Source of the DNA: Antilocapra americana | Taxonomy: Eukaryota > Chordata > Mammalia > Artiodactyla > Antilocapridae | Direction of reading: 5' to 3' | Assembly: GCA_007570785.1 (NCBI GenBank) | Contig: ML664161.1 | Location: 10,539,475 to 10,603,474 of the forward strand | DNA length: 64,000 nucleotides | Shown here: one piece after another, positions 57,848 through 64,000 of the stretch | How the letters are laid out: each line of letters opens with the position of its first letter | Numbering within the stretch: the stretch's first letter is position 1 | Notes under the pieces: model-generated | Told to the model about the DNA's origin: nothing | The model's database searches: none | The model's input: only the letters and a program-made list of their open reading frames with translations | Made by a program: the position numbers and the translations under genes

Positions 57848-57985
57848 CGTAGCTCTTCTCAAACTTTAAAGTGCATCAGAATCTCCTGGAGGGTTTATTA
57901 AAACACAGTTTACTTAACCTCACAACCAGAGTTTCTGATTCATTAAGGCTGGAGTGCATCCCAAGAACTTCCTTCAGAAATTTTC
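57848..57985 (+). mobile_element. MER5/MER58-type hAT transposon, partial
   Basis: 'cttctcaaactttaaagtgc', 'atcagaatctcctggagggt', 'cagagtttctgattcattaa' follow the left half of this group. The right end is lost or displaced by the SINE at 58028. Confidence 0.75.
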
Positions 57986-58027
57986 TCAGCAAAACTACCC
58001 TTAAAATGTAAAACAGAAGCTCCAAAT

Positions 58028-58136
58028 CCATGTGTGTGTGTGTGTGTTAGTCGCTTACTCATGTTCAACAGTTTGCAATCCATGGACTGTAGCCCACCAG
58101 GCTTCTCTGTCCATGAAATTCTCCAGGCAAGAATAC
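58028..58136 (-). mobile_element. Bov-tA SINE fragment with (GT)n end
   Basis: A (GT)n tail at 58031-58046 leads into 'tagtcgcttactcatgttca', 'tggactgtagcccaccaggc' and 'ttctccaggcaagaataca'. Only the 3' half, reversed. Confidence 0.9.
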
Positions 58137-58172
58137 ATATAAAGTTTTTCAAATAGTGGATTGTGACATGTT

Positions 58173-58300
58173 GCTGCTGCTGCTAAGTCACGTCCGTCGT
58201 GTCTGACTCTGTGCGACCCGTAGATGGCAGCCTGCCAGGCTCCCCCATCCCTGGGATTCTCCAGGCAAGAATACTGGAGTGTGGTGCCATTGCCTTCTCC
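58173..58300 (-). mobile_element. BOV-A2-type SINE monomer with TSD
   Basis: (GCT)n start, 'taagtcacgtccgtcgtgtc', 'cagcctgccaggctccccca' and 'gccattgccttctcc'. Flanked by gattgtgacatgtt (58159-58172) and gattgtgacgtgtt (58301-58314), a 14-bp TSD with one mismatch. Confidence 0.94.
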
Positions 58301-58314
58301 GATTGTGACGTGTT

Positions 58315-58866
58315 AGTGCGTGATTAAATCAAATTCGTGGATTCTTTTTTTCCAGATGAAACAGGATGCTTTATATGAAGGCATGTTATATTTAAGGTAA
58401 TTATTACACTATGAATAATAGCATAATATAGTTTCACAATACAGGTCATGGTCATAAAAATTTACAGTAAACTGCATCGAATCATTCTTAGAAGTGGATG
58501 GGATATATAAATGATAAAATCTTGGAATGGGACTACAGCATACTTTTGTATAAAATGATGATGATGGAAATAGGAATATTCCTATTCAACATTCTGTTCT
58601 ATAGAGATCAGTTACCCATCAAAGATGGCATGACATATTAATTTATTAGAATTCTGCCTCTATCAATGTTTCCAAATTCATGCACTTCTGATCTGCATAA
58701 AACACCCCAAATCACCCATTAAAAGTGACTTTTAAACTGTGTTTCAGAATCCTAAGAGTGTATTAAGTTTGCTAAGAATTGTGAAATTGAGGCCTATGTG
58801 AGTAAGACTTTTCGTTCATAATTCTACTTTAATTAAATCCCTTTATCAAATGGGTTCTAAGGTTAA
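58315..58866. other. Unassigned DNA
   Basis: No gene or repeat recognised. Confidence 0.5.
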
Positions 58867-58869
58867 TAG

Positions 58870-59055
58870 TGGTTCTTGAGTTCTTACTATGTTCATAGCA
58901 CTATTCTAAGCAACTATGCTTCTTCATAATTATTCCGTGAGGATTGTAATATTATCATCACCTCCATTTTCAATTAGGGAAAATGAGGCATGGTGAGTTT
59001 AAGTAACTTGCCCAAGTTTTCAGATTGTGTTCTTAACTATTATGCTATAGCTACA
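58870..59055 (-). mobile_element. MIR SINE
   Basis: 'ttcttactatgttcatagca', 'atcatcacctccattttcaa', 'gggaaaatgaggcatggtga' and 'agtaacttgcccaagttttc' are reversed MIR over most of its length. Confidence 0.78.
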
Positions 59056-61635
59056 TCTTGTAGCGCAACTATACCCGAGCACAAAACAAATAAATCTATT
59101 TTTTTAAAGTTCCTGATCTAACCACATAATGTAAGAAGGAGACTTTCAAAGCTCAATGAAGTAAAAGACTGGAACCAAACTTCATAGTAACAGGAGACCC
59201 AGGGCTAGAATTGAAGTTCACAGTTGATTTAGTGCTGATCCCATTAAACCAAGAGTCATCCAAGATCTTTCCCATTGTCAATAAACTTTGACTACTAACG
59301 TCCCATGGCAACATAATACCATAAGTGCAAATGTCTCTATGGATTGAGCCACGCTTGAGACTGGCTGAAGGGATGGCTATGGCTAGGTTTCATGATCTGC
59401 AGAACCTCCTGACAATTATATTCGTTTTACAGAGGAGGAAAATGAATCCCAACATAGATACATAGCGTCTCCTGTGTTATATTTTAATAAGGAGCATAGG
59501 TGGGCTTTATACTTTGGACAGCCAGCCTCTAAAGCATTCATCGCTTTCACCTCATTCACTGATATTCACTTGCCAGGTCCTCTGTTGTCAAATTACTTTT
59601 GAATTCGGAATATTCTTACTTCAGAGTCAGCTTTTCAACTCATGTGTAATTTACCTAAGCTTAAGGCACACTGTTACTTTTAAAGATTTAAAAGAAAACA
59701 TCCATGTGCCTTGCATGTCTCAGTAGAGGAAGTAATTCATAATGTTATGACGTTTTCAGCAGGTGGCTAAAATATCGATACATTAAGAAGAAATGGTAAA
59801 GTATAATCTCAAAGTCAAACTTCACTTGATTATGTGTATCAAAAAATATCATTTCTTTTAAAACCCAATTATGGCAATTTCATCCCTTCCATTCCCAACT
59901 AGATACTAACCACCTACAGTCCATTTATCTCAGAGTCCTCAGAACATGGACATATGTTCAGGATTAAATCTATTTACACTTTTATTCTCATCAGGAGTCA
60001 CTGCCTATCCTACCGCTGCTCCCACAGAGAAACCCAATGGTCCTGCTGATTTCAGTTCTCTCAAAGCTGCCAGCCCCTGAAATACTGGTATATTCTAGAC
60101 TCTAGACAGAGATGAAGGGAAAATCTTTTACCTTTTGCATGCTCCAACACCACACCAGACATTATCACCTGGATCTGAAAACATTATTACACATAACACA
60201 GTCTATGAAAGGTTCCTTACAAACAATTTTTTCTGCTGCTGATCTTCAGCCCCTAACTCTGATCAGAAGTTTTACACACCAACAGAGGAAGCATGCTTAC
60301 TTCTGTGATGGCCAGTAACAGTCTTCAGACATAGACCGTGGCTTCTTCTATGGAGATAACATAGAAGTCTTTCTAGGAGCCAGCATCTCCGGACATGTGG
60401 TGCTACTCTGAATGTCCCATAAAATAAGCTTGGTTATTTGATAGAACAGTTGAACTTCTTAGAGACACAGTTGATTAGTCATATCCATTGCAGAAGAGTC
60501 TGACTCCTTGATGTTCTCAGAACTCTGATTAGTATTTTTCCCAGAACACAAGAACAATTTGCCCCAAAGTGGGATTTCAAGGAGTTTTAAGGAAAGCTTT
60601 TAGATTACATTTTTTCCCATATTCTACCCAGCAAAGTTTTAAAAATTCTGAGTGGATTTTATTTGAAGTACTTGGTCATAGATGACATTCAAGAAGTTCT
60701 AGGAGAATATTTTAACTTTGATACCTCTGAATCTATGTCATAAATAACCAGAAATATAATTTCAGATGTATATCTTATAATAATGGAGAAAAATTACTAA
60801 GAATAAGATGATGCAAATAATGAACATTTCAAGAGTGTATGTGTGAAAAATTGGTAAAAATCACTGGTTGAAAGAATTAATATAATTTTTTCAAGAATTA
60901 TAGCTAAAAGGGTACCTTTATTCTCCTGCTGCCACTTTGTATTTTAAAATCCTAATAACGTTTTGAGAACTTACCTCTTAATTTTCCTTCAGAGCCAATT
61001 TGTAAGACAAAGAGATTAATTTTCTTCCTAGTTACACTTCGTTTTTGCCCAAAGCTGGTATTAACCAGCATGATCACCTATTTCATTCACAATTGGAGCT
61101 TCAACTGACATTTAACTAATTCCAGAGAACTGAATCCACCCTTGAATAACGAAAGCATATTACTAGTAAGTACAAAGGGTAAAGCCTTTCAAAGTAGAGT
61201 GGCATCTTCAAAAGAAGAGTGAAAACTTATTTTAAACAATGTGTAATTGCATGTCTTTCTAAAGTTATCAATTTAAAAAAAATAACAGAAGTTTTCTTTT
61301 CTAATATAACTAGGTTTTTAAAAGTCCACTAAAGCAAGGACTTATAATAAAGAGCTGCATGAATGAATACCTTAAACATTTGTCATCCCTAAACATATAA
61401 ATACACATTACCCACATTACTGTGCCAGTCTTTTGATGTAAGACCAGCAACTTTACTTTGCATCCTAGCCCATTAATGGGAATCCTTCACATTCTTTCTT
61501 ATCTATAATACACTGACTACAGACTTCCAGTTTCTATTTATTTGGAGTAAAAATCTAAAGAAAATTGCTCACAAATATGATAAAAAGACATTCTATATGT
61601 TTTCTAACTTCAATTTTTATACGTATGTACCTAAC
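59056..61635. other. Repeat-poor unassigned DNA
   Basis: 2.6 kb without a gene or named repeat. 59990-60320 is richer in C and gives an open frame (60112-60318, 68 codons) without a recognisable domain. Confidence 0.5.
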
Positions 61636-61636
61636 G

Positions 61637-61850
61637 TGGGCTTCCCAAGTGGCTCAATAGTAAAGAATCTGCCTGCCAAGCAGGAGACACCAGTTTGATC
61701 CCTGGGTCAGGAAAAGCCCCTGCAGAAGGAAATGGCAACCCACTCCAGTATTCTTACCTGGAAAATTCCATGGGCACAAGAGCCTGGAAGGCTACAGTCC
61801 ATGGGGTCACCAAAGAATCAGACGTGGCTTGATGACTAAACAGTAATACC
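61637..61850 (+). mobile_element. Bov-tA SINE
   Basis: 'gggcttcccaagtggctcaa', 'tctgcctgccaagcaggaga', 'caacccactccagtattctt', 'gctacagtccatggggtcac'. Full length. Short possible TSD around 'tacctaa' at both ends. Confidence 0.95.
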
Positions 61851-61854
61851 TAAT

Positions 61855-62812
61855 TTACAGCAACATATTAGTTTTCATAACAGTTACTCTATTCATATTC
61901 ATCTTCATTGTCAAAATAAATGTTTATCCAACATAAACAATGTTGGAATACTTTTGCCAAGCAGACAGTTCCGCTTGCAGAAGCAAAAGTGAGTGGACAA
62001 ATCAGAGAAAATCCTACCACCTCCCAGATTATATAGGTTTTAGAAAGCAGTCAATAGGTTTTACAGAGTTCAGAGAGATTGATGAATCCACAGAATTAAG
62101 TCAAGCTTGTATAAGAAAATTCTAGTACATTGACTGAGAAATTATCTGTGTGTATTAAGGTAAAATATGTTAAACATATAGTGTGAGAGACACATAAAGA
62201 GGGCAAGAATGCAAAGAACTCATTGGGTAGAGATGAATAGAGAAGAAACCATGAATTCAGTGAAACTTAAATGATAGGTAAATTTAAACACTTAAGATGA
62301 AGGAGGGAAGGATAAAATTGCCCTGAAAGGGGCAGTGTGGTAAAGTGTGCAAGTACAGCACGTGTCAGAGGTGTTCAGTGGTAGCCAAAGTTAAGTTATT
62401 CATACTTGAGCTGGGGGGATGGGATGGTACATGGTCCTCCTTTAGGCTATCCAAATCCCAGAAGACTAATGAGCCCAGTCAGGGACTGCCTCTGTAGTGT
62501 TTGTTACATAATATTTCAGCCTCACACACTCTAATCCCCAACTCCAGACCAGCCCAGCTCACCCCTTCATAGTTCAGTCCTGCTTCATCAGGCTTAAAAG
62601 CAAGATTTAACTATACCAAGAATTCATCAGCAAAAGACCTTTGAAAAGCATGCTAATCTAAGTTTCCATGGAAGATAAAGTAGCAAAAACAGATAAAGAC
62701 AACATTAAAATGGGCTTTCCAACTGCCCTAAAAGTTTTAATTTTATTCTTCAAGATTATGAGAATGACTTGAACTGGTTATTTAATGAGTTTAAAAACCC
62801 AGATTTAAAAAG
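61855..62812. other. Unassigned DNA
   Basis: No gene or named repeat. 62400-62600 is less AT-rich than the rest but unrecognised. Confidence 0.5.
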
Positions 62813-62814
62813 TC

Positions 62815-63049
62815 TTATTTTTTTTTTTGAAGTTGTATCACTTTACATTGGCACCATTTACAAGTGCAAATGCTGTTCCTGGTTTTGGAACACTTCTACT
62901 TTTTACATTATTTTAGTTTTTTTTAAAAAATTCCATGTATTTAAACAAAAAAACACAAAAGGATAATTCATCTATTTCTCCCACCCCTAAACCCTTGCCC
63001 CTGGGCAAGCACCAATCTCTTCTTTGTATCTGTTAGCTTGGTTTATTAG

Positions 63050-63091
<42 letters not shown>

Positions 63092-63470
63092 ACATATTAT
63101 GTAAGATTCCATACGTAAGAGAGATGGCACAGTACCAGTCTTCTCTGACTTATTTCACCTAACATAATGCCCTTTAAGTCCATCCATGTTATCTCAAGTG
63201 AGTGACAGCTTATGGTGATCAGGTATCTTTTCAAATTAGTGCTTTTATTTTCTTTAGCAAACTGCCTAGCAGTAGAATTGTTGGATCATATGGTAGTCCT
63301 ATATTAATTTTTTGAGGAACCTCCATACTATTTTTTATACTGACTGCACCAAATTACTCTCCCTCTGGCAGTGCACAAAAGTTCCACTTCTCCACAGCTT
63401 TGCTAACACCTGTCATTTCTAGTCTTTTTGATAGTAATAATTATAACAGTTGTGAGATGACACCTAATTG
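62815..63470 (-). mobile_element. Old L1 (L1M-type) 3' end
   Basis: Starts T-rich and continues as reversed old L1: 'ttatttcacctaacataatg', 'aagtccatccatgttatctc', 'attgttggatcatatggtag', 'gcagtgcacaaaagttccac' and 'gagatgacacctaattg'. A (TG)n microsatellite has grown within it at 63053-63090. The match is firm from 62960; 62815-62959 is tentative. The element is cut at 63470 by a younger L1 and resumes briefly at about 63900-63920 ('attgtggtttttatttgcat'). Confidence 0.8.
63053..63090. repeat. (TG)n microsatellite
   Basis: About 19 TG units without interruption. Confidence 0.97.
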
Positions 63471-63567
63471 TTTTTTTAAATTGGGGTACAGTTGCTTTAC
63501 AATATTTTGTTAATTTCTGCTGTACAACAAAGTTAATCACCTCTCTCTCTCTCTCTGTCTCTCTCTC

Positions 63568-63598
<31 letters not shown>

Positions 63599-63894
63599 GT
63601 CCCCTTCCATTTGGGCCTCACTCCAGCCATCTCCATTCCATTAAATTTTGGGGGAAATGCAAATCAAAACTATAATGAGATTTCACCTCACATCAGTCAA
63701 AATGGCCATCATCAAAAATCTACAAATAATAAATGCTGGAGAGGATGTGGAGAAAAGGAAACCATCCTACATTGTAGGTGGTAATGTAAGTTGATCTAGC
63801 CGCTATGGAGAGAACAGTATGGTGATTCCTTAAAAAACTAAAAGTAGGACTACCATATGACCTACTTCCACTACTGGGCATATATTCAAAGAAG
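63471..63894 (-). mobile_element. Twin-primed L1 inside the old L1
   Basis: Poly-T followed by reversed L1 3' UTR ('gggtacagttgctttacaat') with a (CT)n(TA)n(CA)n tract at 63541-63598. At about 63653 it switches to plus-strand ORF2 ('aaatgcaaatcaaaactata', 'aaatgctggagaggatgtgg', 'gactaccatatgacctactt'). The flanks acctaattg (63462-63470) and accataattg (63895-63904) form a short imperfect TSD. This is the 5'-inversion signature. Confidence 0.8.
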
Positions 63895-63920
63895 ACCATA
63901 ATTGTGGTTTTTATTTGCAT

Positions 63921-64000
63921 CCAGACATGGAACAGTGTACTGGTTCCCAATTGGGAAAGGAGTACATCAAGGCTATATACTGTCACCCTGCTTATTTAAC
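63921..64000 (+). mobile_element. BovB (RTE) LINE, cut by the window end
   Basis: 'ccagacatggaacagtgtac', 'tgggaaaggagtacatcaag' and 'ctgtcaccctgcttatttaa' are the BovB RT region coding GKGV-QG-ILSPCLFN. It begins directly after the old L1 and continues beyond the window. Confidence 0.9.

Overview
This window is ruminant nuclear DNA, most likely cattle, sheep, goat or a close relative. The evidence is the repeat content: dozens of Bov-tA/BOV-A2 SINEs, several long BovB (RTE) LINE fragments and ruminant-type L1 3' ends. These are mixed with older mammalian repeats (MIR, L2, MER1/Charlie3, MER5, Tigger, MLT1 and L1M-type). I found no functional protein-coding exon, rRNA or tRNA gene. The window reads as an AT-rich, gene-poor intergenic or deep intronic segment. 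Repeat family names rest on memory of the consensus sequences, and edges are accurate to about 5-20 bases unless a target-site duplication (TSD) fixes them.

Layout. 1-3.6 kb: an old L1 tail, a MIR, then unassigned AT-rich DNA. 3.6-12 kb: the densest transposon nest. A minus-strand BovB with TSD is followed by two Bov-tA SINEs, a 2.7-kb plus-strand BovB that appears to split the second SINE, and a composite L1 with two outward-facing tails. A minus-strand BovB inserted into that composite, and a small L1 tail later inserted into the BovB. Next comes a textbook twin-primed (5'-inverted) L1. 12-24 kb: unassigned DNA with hAT, Tigger, MIR, CHR-2 and Bov-tA copies and a MER1 element split by a BOV-A SINE. 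24-36 kb: two more BovB copies, an inverted Bov-tA pair, a dimeric Bov-tA with TSD, MER5A, MIR and L2. 36-46 kb: microsatellite, SINEs, an old unnamed repeat, L1M, L2, MIR and an MLT1 LTR. 46-50 kb: a repeat-poor stretch. 50-55 kb: a BovB that carries a processed retrocopy of an aldehyde oxidase (AOX1-like) mRNA. 55-64 kb: another repeat-poor stretch, a few SINEs, then an old L1 interrupted by a twin-primed L1 and, at the window edge, the start of a further BovB.

How the parts relate. The BovB copies encode fragments of an APE-type endonuclease and a reverse transcriptase, and all are broken by stops and frameshifts. Bov-tA and BOV-A2 share their 3' sequence with BovB and are mobilised by it. 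The L1 copies and the AOX retrocopy carry marks of L1 machinery: poly(A), TSDs of about 9-18 bp, 5' truncation or inversion. I found no previously undescribed functional system. The most notable objects are the AOX1-like retrocopy, which has an uninterrupted reading frame, and the ordered three-layer insertion nest at 8.3-11.1 kb.
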